64,000 nucleotides of DNA from a virus. Location: the IMG/VR virus record IMGVR_UViG_3300042868_010125, positions 1 through 64,000 of that record, one strand, 5' to 3'. Positions 14,364-21,435 of the stretch are shown here, one piece after another. The position numbers were made by a program, and so were the translations under genes. Every line of letters begins with the position of its first letter. Positions within the stretch are counted from its first letter, which is position 1. A model generated the notes under the pieces. It did not search any database. It was not told the origin of the DNA and worked only from the letters and a program-made list of their open reading frames with translations.

Positions 14364-14377
14364 TTTTTACTTTTTGC
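14364..14377 (-). repeat. Motif 1 copy, tandem with the next
   Basis: Exact copy 18 nt before another exact copy (14396). The gap 14274-14492 holds only these repeats. Confidence 0.7.
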
Positions 14378-14395
14378 TTGCGTGCCCGCATACAA

Positions 14396-14452
14396 TTTTT
14401 ACTTTTTGCTAAGGAGTCTTCCAACTTTCGGAGTAGTGTATAAACAATTTTT
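14396..14452. repeat. Bipartite element, copy 5
   Basis: TTTTTACTTTTTGC (14396-14409), 29 nt, TATAAACAATTTTT (14439-14452). It lies between the terminator of the 14923 gene and the 14273 promoter. Confidence 0.65.
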
Positions 14453-14492
14453 ATAGTTTGATGACTCGGGTATTTGGATGGGAAAATACAAA

Positions 14493-14516
14493 AGGCGTGC
14501 CTTTTCAGACACGCCT
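14493..14516 (-). terminator. Intrinsic terminator of the 14923 gene
   Basis: AGGCGTG (14493-14499) pairs with CACGCCT (14510-14516), followed leftwards by a TTTTG tail. Confidence 0.8.
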
Positions 14517-14533
14517 AAAGTAAGTTAAAAGTA

Positions 14534-14923
14534 TTACACGGTGGCTCTAGTTTTCCAACCCTCGCCAGTTATTTTTATTCTGAACACAGACTCGAAAGCC
14601 GTAGCAACCAAATCTGTTATATCTACCCACTTATCCGTTGCATTAAACAAAAGACTCGCATTAGGGTAGTCAGGCAAATCCGCATCCGATGTGTAGTCAC
14701 CAAGCACTACAACCCTGTCGCCAGCCCAACGCCCAGAGATACCCGTATCAGGTAAATCCCCGTTGCCTCGGTTAGGACTTGTCATTGTTAAGATATACAT
14801 GGCGTCGGCAAGCGTGCCGTTGAATTCGCCAAGATGTTCATATTGCTTTAGACCCAAGCCGAGCCCGTGTGGTGATACAACTTCTTCTTTATCTAGATTT
14901 ACTAGAACATGGTATTGACCCAT
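14534..14923 (-). CDS. Conserved phage-type hypothetical protein, 129 aa
   Basis: MGQYHVLVNLDKEEVVSPHGLGLGLKQYEHLG is a start I associate with small proteins of actinobacterial phages; further in are GRWAGDRVVVLGDYTSDAD and a WVDITDLVATAFE helix. No function is known. The ATG overlaps the TAA of the 15099 gene and has GAGGAG upstream. Confidence 0.6.
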   Translation of the reverse strand: MGQYHVLVNLDKEEVVSPHGLGLGLKQYEHLGEFNGTLADAMYILTMTSPNRGNGDLPDTGISGRWAGDRVVVLGDYTSDADLPDYPNASLLFNATDKWVDITDLVATAFESVFRIKITGEGWKTRATV

Positions 14924-15099
14924 TAGTTAATCTCCTCAAGTGAGATTGTTAAGTTCGATGTTGAGTACTCCTCGTCATCTCCCTCATGTGTAGCAGGTTC
15001 TTCAATCTGCGGTGCAACATGCCCGATTAGATTATCTTCTTCTTCAGACGAAAGTACTTTGTCCGTATCAAAAGAAATCACCATTCGATATCTAGCCAT
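14923..15099 (-). CDS. Small acidic protein, 58 aa
   Basis: Strongly acidic (SSEEEDN, THEGDDEEYST) after a short beta start. ATG at 15099 behind GAAAGGGGAAGCC; coupled (TAATG) to the 14923 gene. Possibly a DNA mimic by charge alone; function unknown. Confidence 0.55.
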   Translation of the reverse strand: MARYRMVISFDTDKVLSSEEEDNLIGHVAPQIEEPATHEGDDEEYSTSNLTISLEEIN

Positions 15100-15125
15100 T
15101 TGGCTTCCCCTTTCTAGGTATCTTT

Positions 15126-15153
15126 ATCTTAGCAGTTTTTAGTTGTTTGTCAA
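15126..15153 (-). promoter_or_regulatory. SigA-like promoter for the 15099 operon
   Basis: -35 TTGACA (15153-15148), 16-bp spacer, -10 TAAGAT (15131-15126). The -35 runs into ACAAACAACTAAAA, a match to motif 2. Confidence 0.7.
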
Positions 15154-16065
15154 GTTAAATTGCTTAGGGTAAAAGAGTGTCGTGGTTTTGTAGGCATTGA
15201 CTAAGGAAGCATTAACGCTAGCCATAACCGTACTTAGGTTCTCGCCACCAGAGAGTCTTTTATTTAGGTAAGTAGCAAAAGCCACAGTTGCGTTAGAAGT
15301 TCCTAGAGATAGGGACTTCTTGTCTGATATATCAGTTGTGATGTATTTGCCGTAAGTGTAAAGGTCAAGGTCAGCACCATTGTTAGATGTAGCCATAATT
15401 GGGTACACCCAACCTGAGACTCCTCGCATTGAGTATCTGTCCTCGGTTGCGCCCACCGCAATCGCTTGTGGGATACAAGCAGGGTAGTCAATCTTTGTGG
15501 CGTTGCCACCATTACCAGCAGAGATAACAACTGCTACATCTGAAGCAATAAGGTTTGAGATTTGAGTTTGAAGTTTTGTCTCTATTGGACATGAAGCCTG
15601 TGAGTAGGCTCTACCTAGAGAGATAGATACCGCACCAACATTTAGTCGTGTCTTATTCTTCTCAACATAATCCAAAGCCCAAGATATTGCTTTAGTTGTG
15701 TAAGGAGTCGGCACACCTCGTGGAGTCATGCCAGCAACTCGGATAGAAACAATTTTTACATTTGGGTCGATGGCTACTGCTACTGAAGCCATTTGAGTCC
15801 CGTGACTAAACGAACCAGCAGTTGTCATAGCAGGAGTAATCTTTGATGCGCCAGCGCCAGTCATTTGTGAAAAGCCATTTGGACATCTGTGAAACTCAAG
15901 AAAGCACGCTTCATCTACAACCGCACTTTTAGCCCAAGCCAAATCTGTGTTTATGCCTGAGTCGATAATTACTAAAGTTTTCTCACCAACCGCGCTCGCG
16001 GTTTGGGTGGGAATTAAAGTTACCGAAAGGGCAACTACCATAAGTATAATTTTACTTTTTGTCAT
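15139..16065 (-). CDS. Secreted subtilisin-like serine protease (S8), 308 aa
   Basis: Signal peptide (residues 1-25, cleavage near ASA), then a subtilase with the catalytic triad in order: Asp35 in IIDSGIN, His88 in SHGTQMAS and Ser257 in GTSNAT, plus oxyanion Asn185 in SAGNGGN. All key residues are present, so it should be active outside the cytoplasmic membrane. Almost no pro-domain is visible. Roles could include processing host surface proteins or aiding release. Its ATG overlaps the TGA of the 16238 gene, and codons 2-5 are written in a motif 1 variant. Confidence 0.85.
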   Translation of the reverse strand: MTKSKIILMVVALSVTLIPTQTASAVGEKTLVIIDSGINTDLAWAKSAVVDEACFLEFHRCPNGFSQMTGAGASKITPAMTTAGSFSHGTQMASVAVAIDPNVKIVSIRVAGMTPRGVPTPYTTKAISWALDYVEKNKTRLNVGAVSISLGRAYSQASCPIETKLQTQISNLIASDVAVVISAGNGGNATKIDYPACIPQAIAVGATEDRYSMRGVSGWVYPIMATSNNGADLDLYTYGKYITTDISDKKSLSLGTSNATVAFATYLNKRLSGGENLSTVMASVNASLVNAYKTTTLFYPKQFNLTNN

Positions 16066-16238
16066 TTGTTTAACACCAATCTTTGTCCTGCCCCTAACCC
16101 CAGCCCAACGCCAAAGTTTTCAAAACAATGTTGGCACATGTTTGCCCATGGTCCAATCTTTGTTCGTGCATCATAATTTGCTACTTCACCGCAGAAATCG
16201 CAGTTAGGTAAATTAACTACTTCTACTTGCTTAGACAT
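16062..16238 (-). CDS. Zinc-ribbon small protein, 58 aa
   Basis: CDFC (13-16) and CQHC (35-38) pairs form a four-cysteine zinc ribbon; a glycine-rich end (GVGLGLGAGQRL) follows. Overlaps the upstream gene by 8 nt and the protease start by ATGA, so the three are co-translated. Function unknown. Confidence 0.6.
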   Translation of the reverse strand: MSKQVEVVNLPNCDFCGEVANYDARTKIGPWANMCQHCFENFGVGLGLGAGQRLVLNK

Positions 16239-16548
16239 TTAGTTCCCTTACGCTATCTGCCATTGCTTTAGCATCAACTAGATTGTTCCAGTCTTCTGCT
16301 CTAATGTCAAGTAGGAACTGTATTGGTTCGACGTCATTTCCGACGTGAGCCAGGACGAGTGCCCTGTGATGGACAATGTCTTTGTTTGTATGACCTTGGT
16401 GGTCGAAGACAACCATTTGTAAAACATGGATGCCATTTGTAGAGAGAAAAGGCGCCCTCTCTGGGTACTGATTAAAATTAAGCACCTGTGCTGTCTTGAT
16501 TAATTTTTTCAGTGTATTTGAGTTTACTGCTTTGTATTTGTTTGTCAT
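16231..16548 (-). CDS. Hypothetical protein, 105 aa, leaderless
   Basis: Alpha/beta protein (GIHVLQMVVFDHQGHTNKDIVHHRALVLAHVGNDVEPIQFLLDI) without a recognised family. The -10 (16560-16555) ends exactly 6 nt before the ATG, so the mRNA should start at the ATG itself. It leads the operon with the zinc ribbon and subtilase. Confidence 0.65.
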   Translation of the reverse strand: MTNKYKAVNSNTLKKLIKTAQVLNFNQYPERAPFLSTNGIHVLQMVVFDHQGHTNKDIVHHRALVLAHVGNDVEPIQFLLDIRAEDWNNLVDAKAMADSVRELNV

Positions 16549-16554
16549 AGAAGT

Positions 16555-16583
16555 ATCTAACCATATGTTTAAACGTTTGTCAA
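16555..16583 (-). promoter_or_regulatory. SigA-like promoter giving a leaderless mRNA
   Basis: -35 TTGACA (16583-16578), 17-bp spacer, -10 TTAGAT (16560-16555), 6 nt to the ATG. Confidence 0.8.
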
Positions 16584-16584
16584 A

Positions 16585-16803
16585 TCAACCTTCGATGCGA
16601 CATCTCTCATGCTCATTCATACAGCAAACACAGTAATTCTCATGAGCATCGTGACTACAGCATTTATCGGGATCTACTTTATCTAAAAGATTATTTAGCC
16701 AGCGATTTATTGTGTCAGCGGTTCTGACATTTAAATCGGATGTCGGTTCTAGTTGTTGCTGAATTTCTTTTAATTTATACGCTATGTAACCTAGAAGTAT
16801 CAT
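16585..16803 (-). CDS. Cysteine-rich small protein, 72 aa
   Basis: Helical N-terminal half, then a cluster of six Cys with two His (CCSHDAHENYCVCC...C) likely to bind one or two zinc ions. It overlaps the end of whiB by 29 nt in another frame. The ATG at 16803 follows CGGGAG; a TTG eleven codons earlier is less likely. Confidence 0.5.
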   Translation of the reverse strand: MILLGYIAYKLKEIQQQLEPTSDLNVRTADTINRWLNNLLDKVDPDKCCSHDAHENYCVCCMNEHERCRIEG

Positions 16804-17137
16804 CCGCTTGTTCTCCCGATATCTCTGCTGTGTCAATTGAATTCTTGAATCTGACTATACCCATCCGTTCATCCTGTGTCAATCCACCCCACACACCGTA
16901 GTTCTCTGGCACCGCTAATGCGTGCTCTAAGCACTCCGTCTTAACTGGGCATGCCGTGCATATTTTTTTAGCGGCACTCTCCCGTGCCTGCTTCTCAAGT
17001 CCTCGGAGCATGTCGTCATTAAAGAAGACGGTTGCATCCACGCCGTCACTTCTACACAAGCCGTCGTCTTGCCATGACCAATGACTGGCAATCGGTATTA
17101 ATGCATCGTTCATATTAAACACGGGGTCTGGGTTCAT
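16775..17137 (-). CDS. whiB: WhiB-family iron-sulfur transcription regulator, 120 aa
   Basis: Four cysteines in the WhiB pattern (Cys28, Cys60, Cys63, Cys69; CxxC plus one 6 residues on) and the downstream GVWGGLT turn that contacts sigma factor. WhiB proteins hold a [4Fe-4S] cluster, bind region 4 of the primary sigma factor and redirect host RNA polymerase; they are confined to Actinobacteria and their phages. The ATG is 6 nt from the -10, so the gene is leaderless. In this position it may control the early-to-late switch. The tail after residue 100 is short and acidic. Confidence 0.95.
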   Translation of the reverse strand: MNPDPVFNMNDALIPIASHWSWQDDGLCRSDGVDATVFFNDDMLRGLEKQARESAAKKICTACPVKTECLEHALAVPENYGVWGGLTQDERMGIVRFKNSIDTAEISGEQADDTSRLHSV

Positions 17138-17143
17138 GCCGTT

Positions 17144-17173
17144 ATGCTAGCAATGGCTCAAGCCGTTTGTCAA
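17144..17173 (-). promoter_or_regulatory. whiB promoter, leaderless
   Basis: -35 TTGACA (17173-17168), 18-bp spacer, -10 TAGCAT (17149-17144), 6 nt to the ATG. Confidence 0.8.
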
Positions 17174-17669
17174 GAACCGCTGTAGCAAGCCGCTTGCCGC
17201 TCAAACAACATCTCAATAATTTTAGGTTCTCAACTTTACGCCGCATGCTGCGTAAAGCTATCCTATCAGGCCTGTCAAGCCGTTGAGCACGCCGAGCTAA
17301 CCAGGTACAACCGTAAACAACTTTTGTAGATGGCAACCTCGACAGCTGCTGTACCAAGCCGCTTTTTTACTTTTTGCTATTAACAGCTCCAGGTACCTGG
17401 TCAGATACAAACAACTTTCTCAAGTGCTGTGCCATCTGGTGAAACCTCCGCCACCACCGCCTCCATCACCAGAGCCTCCATCGAGCTGGGAATCTAAAAA
17501 CAACTTTTGAATGTGCTGCTCTTGTTTAATTTTTGAGCGTCAAGCTGCAGGAGGATTTTTCATTTGCACACTACAAACAACTTCGACATCTACCAGCTCC
17601 AGATGGCAAGCCGTTGAATTTATACATACTTAGAATTAAGACTGTACGAATTTAAAGAATCTCTGACGC
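17174..17669. other. Gene-free regulatory-looking stretch upstream of whiB
   Basis: No convincing gene. It holds a 24-bp near-perfect palindrome (17234-17257, arms CTTTACG/CGTAAAG), a CCAGGTACCTGG palindrome (17389-17400), a bipartite element, and extra motif 2 copies at 17312, 17495 and 17572. The words AAGCCG and ACGCCG recur. The density of sites suggests binding of a phage regulator. Confidence 0.5.
17364..17419. repeat. Bipartite element, copy 6
   Basis: TTTTTACTTTTTGC (17364-17377), 28 nt centred on the CCAGGTACCTGG palindrome, TACAAACAACTTTC (17406-17419). Confidence 0.7.
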
Positions 17670-17840
17670 TTAGCGGTTCTTCCCTAGGAAGGGGGTGATA
17701 GGACTGAAGTCGTCCTCGTCGCTCCACTTACCCGTTGAGTATCCGTTATCCGATTCTCTCTTGCATCTGTGTGCACCGTTTAACTTCGCGCTCTCGTAGG
17801 ACTCACCACAGAAGTAGCAGGCCGTTAGTATCCGTTCCAT
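17670..17840 (-). CDS. Zinc-finger-like small protein, 56 aa
   Basis: ACYFCGESYES and GAHRCKRES place CxxC and HxxC as a likely zinc site; the acidic C-terminal part is KWSDEDDF. A GTG two codons earlier (17846) sits closer to the GGGGGAC site and may be the real start. Last gene of the 19093-17670 operon. Confidence 0.5.
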   Translation of the reverse strand: MERILTACYFCGESYESAKLNGAHRCKRESDNGYSTGKWSDEDDFSPITPFLGKNR

Positions 17841-17855
17841 ATCCACGATGTCCCC

Positions 17856-17969
17856 CTATCTCCCACGCCGTTTTTTATTTTTGTGCTTCATCTGGTCTAT
17901 ACCGTCAACATTGTCGACAAAGTCGGGTACCTCGTACTCGCTCAAACAGTCACCGTCAAATAATCCCAT
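17856..17969 (-). CDS. Microprotein with basic tail, 37 aa
   Basis: Acidic N-terminal two-thirds (FDGDCLSEYEVPDFVDNVDGID) and a KHKNKKRRGR tail. ATG at 17969 behind GGAAAGGACGGGT. Its last codons repeat, almost base for base, the motif 1 block in its own leader (motif 1 followed by ACGGCGTGGGA), suggesting a small duplication. Confidence 0.45.
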   Translation of the reverse strand: MGLFDGDCLSEYEVPDFVDNVDGIDQMKHKNKKRRGR

Positions 17970-17990
17970 ACCCGTCCTTTCCCACGCCGT

Positions 17991-18004
17991 TTTTTACTTT
18001 TTGC
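17991..18004 (-). repeat. Motif 1 copy in a short intergenic gap
   Basis: Exact copy one base after the TAG of the 18176 gene, followed by ACGGCGTGGGA, which recurs at 17858-17881. Confidence 0.7.
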
Positions 18005-18005
18005 T

Positions 18006-18176
18006 CTAAGCCCCGAGCCGCTCATCCAACATCTTGATATTGTTTAGAAGTTCGACAGCCTCGTTAGCTCGAGCCGTTACCCGTATGTGTTCAGCACGGG
18101 TTGAGCATAGAACGATGTCTTCCTCAAGCCGCTTTGCTAGGCGAGCCGCTAGTTCTTCTAAGTTGTTTATACTCAC
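18006..18176 (-). CDS. Small coiled-coil protein, 56 aa
   Basis: Nearly all helical with heptad-like leucines (LEELAARLAKRLEEDIV...EAVELLNNIKMLDERL). GTG start overlapping the upstream TGA (GTGA), so translation is coupled to the 19093 gene. Possibly a small subunit or chaperone for that protein. Confidence 0.55.
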   Translation of the reverse strand: MSINNLEELAARLAKRLEEDIVLCSTRAEHIRVTARANEAVELLNNIKMLDERLGA

Positions 18177-19093
18177 GGGTAGGTTTCCTCCTGGCTTGCC
18201 GCTTCATCCGTTTTGTCAACGGGCGCTTCGTACGCACCGTCTTTGTTCATCTCTAACTCCACTAGGTGCTGAGCACCAGCGGCTAAACGGGCAAGCCGTT
18301 CTTTAATAATTTCATGTGGGCTACGCACCGTTACGTCCACGCCGACATCTAACTCCACGCCGCCTCGGACTCCAGCTCGGTCAAGGATTTCCGTTGATGC
18401 TTTTAGTCTGACGGGTTCGGATTGGGCAGACTCCATTAGTTCTTCTAGGACATCGACAGCGTATGGTGCAGATTGCAATAACTTCTGTCGTGCCCGTTCG
18501 ACGTCAGCTCCAGGCCGTCTATTGGTACGAAGGTGGACACGACACAAGCCGTCATCTTTCGGACGCCCGCTACTCCAGAGTAGACATCTCAAGCCGTCTT
18601 GTTTAATGATTCGACAACGGTGAGGTTGTGAAGCCGGCGCTCGCTTTTCGGACTTGGGCCCGCCGCTCTCTTGTTCTGCTAAATAGGCACGGGTCGCGCC
18701 GATAACCCAAGGGGGTGTAATTCGGCAGGCCTTGTCGTCGACGATGAGGTCGAGGCCCGTTAAGAAATCTGAGTTGTTATTTTCTGGTTCCTGTAGAAGC
18801 ACCCGTTTCTCAGAGAGAGAAAGCAGACGCCGTTCTTTGAGGGACTCCCTAGACCTAGCAACAATGAGGCCCGTTGGCATCCCAAGTTGATCGTAGACTG
18901 GGTCCCAGTTCAGGCTGGCCTGCCGTAAGGCGGCACGGTTTTCGTAACTGTCTAAGCAGACGCCGCGTTCGTCTTCGATGATGCCGATTTCTGTTAAGTC
19001 AGGCCGCAGGTCGTAAGGGGTCGCAATATCAGGAAGGGAAAGGGAAGTGTCTTCTTTCTCCTCAGGAGAAGAGGAGGAGATATCAGAGGACAT
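18173..19093 (-). CDS. Putative terminase small-subunit-like actinophage protein, 306 aa
   Basis: Acidic N-terminus, a central Cys/His segment (HRCRIIKQDGLRC...GLCRVH) and a C-terminal helical region (ESAQSEPVRLKASTEILDRAGVRGGVELDVGVDV) of the kind seen in DNA-binding packaging or small-terminase proteins of actinobacterial phages. A second small-terminase candidate sits next to terL (51497), so this may be a diverged relative with another DNA-binding job. The start lacks a Shine-Dalgarno; motif 1 abuts the ATG. Confidence 0.4.
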   Translation of the reverse strand: MSSDISSSSPEEKEDTSLSLPDIATPYDLRPDLTEIGIIEDERGVCLDSYENRAALRQASLNWDPVYDQLGMPTGLIVARSRESLKERRLLSLSEKRVLLQEPENNNSDFLTGLDLIVDDKACRITPPWVIGATRAYLAEQESGGPKSEKRAPASQPHRCRIIKQDGLRCLLWSSGRPKDDGLCRVHLRTNRRPGADVERARQKLLQSAPYAVDVLEELMESAQSEPVRLKASTEILDRAGVRGGVELDVGVDVTVRSPHEIIKERLARLAAGAQHLVELEMNKDGAYEAPVDKTDEAASQEETYP

Positions 19094-19106
19094 TTTTACT
19101 TTTTGC
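19093..19106 (-). repeat. Motif 1 copy abutting a start codon
   Basis: GCAAAAAGTAAAAA whose last A is the A of the ATG at 19093; same arrangement as at 9250. Confidence 0.7.
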
Positions 19107-19123
19107 CTTTCAAAAAACTAAGA

Positions 19124-19180
19124 GGCAAGCCGCCCCCAGGAGATTATTTTGGTTATTTTTTATCTGGGAGCGAGCTTGCC
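19124..19180 (-). terminator. Large hairpin terminator after the 19475 gene
   Basis: GGCAAGC.CGC.CCCAG pairs with CTGGG.GCG.GCTTGCC around a 25-nt AT-rich loop. Confidence 0.65.
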
Positions 19181-19196
19181 AAACTAGATAAGTTGT

Positions 19197-19475
19197 TTAC
19201 TTCTTCTTCTTTGAAGCTGCTGCTTTTGAGATTTTCTTTGTGATAGTAGCCGTTGCTGTCTCTGCGAAAGGACCGAATGCTGGGTCTTTCTTATTGACGT
19301 AGCGAAGGACTGTTGGGATTGCTGACGCCCAGAGGGAGTTGGCTACTAGAAGCCATTCGCTCTGACCAAAATCTAAAGGACTGCCGATGCCTGTAGTTGA
19401 TGAGACAACTACAATTCCGCCGACGACCTGACCAAGCAGGTTACGTGCATAGGACTCGAGCATTGCTTTGTTCAT
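19197..19475 (-). CDS. Small membrane protein, possible holin, 92 aa
   Basis: One clear hydrophobic segment (about residues 12-28, LLGQVVGGIVVVSSTTG), a second weaker one (about 38-56) and a Lys-rich tail ending in KKKK, a common holin layout. The ATG at 19475 (after CGGAG) is preferred over one 15 codons upstream. Lysis role is inferred only from topology. Confidence 0.45.
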   Translation of the reverse strand: MNKAMLESYARNLLGQVVGGIVVVSSTTGIGSPLDFGQSEWLLVANSLWASAIPTVLRYVNKKDPAFGPFAETATATITKKISKAAASKKKK

Positions 19476-19703
19476 GTGTCTTACTCCGTTTCGCGAATCT
19501 ATAATGGAAGTGACCCGCATTAGACACTAAGTTAGCATGGGTGATGTGAAAAGATTTTGGAGAAAGTTGTGTGAGAAAGCAGCCTATTACATAAACAAAT
19601 GCCATTTGAGCCTAATTTACTTGCGTGTTTCAATAAATCTATTATAGAGAAAATACTTCCAATAAAACCTTTAAAACTGCTCTTGCATTTTATTAAAAAG
19701 CGG

Positions 19704-20336
19704 TTAGGGAGATTGAGTTTTTCTTTTGTTTTCCCAGTGGGTTATGTCAATGGGGTAATCAAAATCATCAGTCCAGTCATCTATCTCTGTAAAGAAGTCA
19801 CTCTCGTATTGTGGTTTTAGTTTGTTAAAAAGGTGCCAACCGCCTGCTGTTAGTGGTGCATCAGAGGTCACTATCTCGAGTATGGTTTCTTTAAGTTTTT
19901 CTGAAAAGGAGCCATTAAAGGCTATAGAAAATATTTCCCCCCATGGCTTATCAGTTATTTTGGAGCCTTCCATTCTTAGGAAGAAGGTGAACTCTCTACT
20001 ATCTTTCATAATTGTTTCTACTGCTTCATCTGTGAAGTAGGTGTCTCCGAAGACAAGAATTGTTCTATCCCTTGACCAGACATCCTTTGATGACCAGAAT
20101 TTACCCATGTCTTTGAAGTTAATAGTTTTTAGCGGAACATAGAGAGTGGTTCCATCTATTCTATAAGATTCATCATTGCCAACAATCACTATGTCGTCTG
20201 AGTATTTAGAGAACTGCTTAACAATTCTTTCAAGCAGGACCTCACCTTCTATAACAACTTTATGTTTTTCCGTGCCCCTGTATTTGTTCCAACGCACACC
20301 GTCTCCCGCTGCAAGGATAAGAATACGTACTGACAT
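19704..20336 (-). CDS. Nucleotidyltransferase (NTP-transferase, GT-A fold), 210 aa
   Basis: ILILAAGDGVRWNKYRGTEKHKVVIEGEVLLERIV is the N-terminal nucleotide-binding signature of sugar-phosphate nucleotidyltransferases, and VFGDTYF supplies a metal-binding Asp. Such enzymes make activated sugars or sugar alcohols. With the glycosyltransferase at 22265 it could modify DNA, virions or host surface glycans. The substrate cannot be told. ATG overlaps the upstream stop (TAATG). Confidence 0.75.
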   Translation of the reverse strand: MSVRILILAAGDGVRWNKYRGTEKHKVVIEGEVLLERIVKQFSKYSDDIVIVGNDESYRIDGTTLYVPLKTINFKDMGKFWSSKDVWSRDRTILVFGDTYFTDEAVETIMKDSREFTFFLRMEGSKITDKPWGEIFSIAFNGSFSEKLKETILEIVTSDAPLTAGGWHLFNKLKPQYESDFFTEIDDWTDDFDYPIDITHWENKRKTQSP

Positions 20337-20467
20337 TATGGCTCTTTTCTTTGATTAATTATTTCTAGCCATAGGGAAAGCATCTCTTTTTTGATTGGAC
20401 CACTGTCGAACCATGCTTCTATCTGCTCTTGGCTTATAGAGTTACTGATTTTTCTTCTCCCTAAAAT
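20336..20467 (-). CDS. Possible small protein with non-ATG start, 43 aa
   Basis: An open frame ending in TAA that overlaps the ATG of the transferase gene, as its neighbours do; the residues (SQEQIEAWFDSGPIKKEMLSLWLEII...) look like a real amphipathic protein. No ATG/GTG/TTG is in frame; ATT at 20467 after AGGAGAAG is the best start I can find. Evidence is only coupling and composition. Confidence 0.3.
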   Translation of the reverse strand: MLGRRKISNSISQEQIEAWFDSGPIKKEMLSLWLEIINQRKEP

Positions 20468-20750
20468 CTTCTCCTATAGGTTGATATTCATTTTTTGGGA
20501 CTCCCTTTATGGCATCTATAGAGTGCCTAATCCCTAGGGTGTATAGGCTTTTATCATCATCGCCCATAGCCGTTTCCCAAGCCAAAGCCTTCTGACCTAG
20601 TTCATCTACCAAGGACTTTTCCCAGTTGGTGAAGGCTTCATCTATAAACTTAATTAGTTCTGGAACTGCTGAGGCTTCTATAGTTTTTGAGTAAACCATA
20701 GACTGGAGGTGTTCTGCATACATTTTTCTGAAGTTTCTTTCTTTATCCAT
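20442..20750 (-). CDS. Hypothetical helical protein, 102 aa
   Basis: Almost wholly helical and soluble (DEAFTNWEKSLVDELGQKALAWETAMGDDD). The ATG overlaps the TAG of the 21229 gene region (chain of TAATG/ATGA couplings). Function unknown. Confidence 0.6.
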   Translation of the reverse strand: MDKERNFRKMYAEHLQSMVYSKTIEASAVPELIKFIDEAFTNWEKSLVDELGQKALAWETAMGDDDKSLYTLGIRHSIDAIKGVPKNEYQPIGEDFREKKNQ

Positions 20751-21229
20751 TAGAGGTTCTCTTTACAGGAGACACAGAGGAAGACATCGTATCCAGTTGG
20801 CTCTGTTGCATAGAAACCATTTTGGGTAACTAGACAAGGAACTACTTGATCGGTTGAACCGCACTTGGTTCCGTTCTTTTGGTAGTCACATGATGGTGGC
20901 TCTATCCAAGAAATATCAGCATCAAGTTCTATGGCTTTTCTAAACCCTTGCATCAAAGCATGAGCAGAACCTGACCCTAGGCTTTTTCTCATAAAGGGTC
21001 TCACATTAGAACAAGTCAAAACAGGTCTGACCGCTTTACATGGACAAGCCATTCTAGAAGGCTTACATAGGACATAACCATTTACAGCAGTATGTTTATT
21101 CATGCTATGACCGCAGATACATACTCGGCTATCTTTTGGGGCTTCTTTCAATAAAGCAGCACCAACATCTTGTAACTCTTCTAACTCAATACCAGTCATG
21201 GCTAGAGCATCTATAGATGATTGCTTCAT
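20750..21229 (-). CDS. Cysteine-rich zinc-binding protein, 159 aa
   Basis: VCICGHSMNKH...C......CPC, then two further CxxC-like sites (CDYQKNGTKC and CVSCK at the end) suggest two or three zinc centres. Part of the coupled operon 21734-19704. Function unknown. Confidence 0.6.
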   Translation of the reverse strand: MKQSSIDALAMTGIELEELQDVGAALLKEAPKDSRVCICGHSMNKHTAVNGYVLCKPSRMACPCKAVRPVLTCSNVRPFMRKSLGSGSAHALMQGFRKAIELDADISWIEPPSCDYQKNGTKCGSTDQVVPCLVTQNGFYATEPTGYDVFLCVSCKENL

Positions 21230-21435
21230 TGGGTATCCCTTCTCAATCTCTCGATAATCTCATTGAACTCTTCTTCGGTTTTTATCTTGGTATTTACATA
21301 GTCAAGGAACTCTTCTATTGCCCTTTTCTTTTTCATGCTCTTTACCAAGGAATCGGTTGCAACCACAAAATAGACTCCCACAACTACCATGAGAAACACG
21401 ACCAGCAAATCTGTGTATGTCAAAGTCAGGTTCAT
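21226..21435 (-). CDS. Single-span membrane protein, 69 aa
   Basis: Transmembrane helix at residues 8-27 (TDLLVVFLMVVVGVYFVVAT) followed by a charged cytoplasmic helix. Start and stop overlap both neighbours (ATGA). Function unknown. Confidence 0.6.
   Translation of the reverse strand: MNLTLTYTDLLVVFLMVVVGVYFVVATDSLVKSMKKKRAIEEFLDYVNTKIKTEEEFNEIIERLRRDTQ

Noticed and set aside
17142-17357. Leftward 71-codon frame
   Set aside because: It contains the whiB promoter, the 24-bp palindrome and motif 2, has no ribosome-binding site, and looks non-coding.
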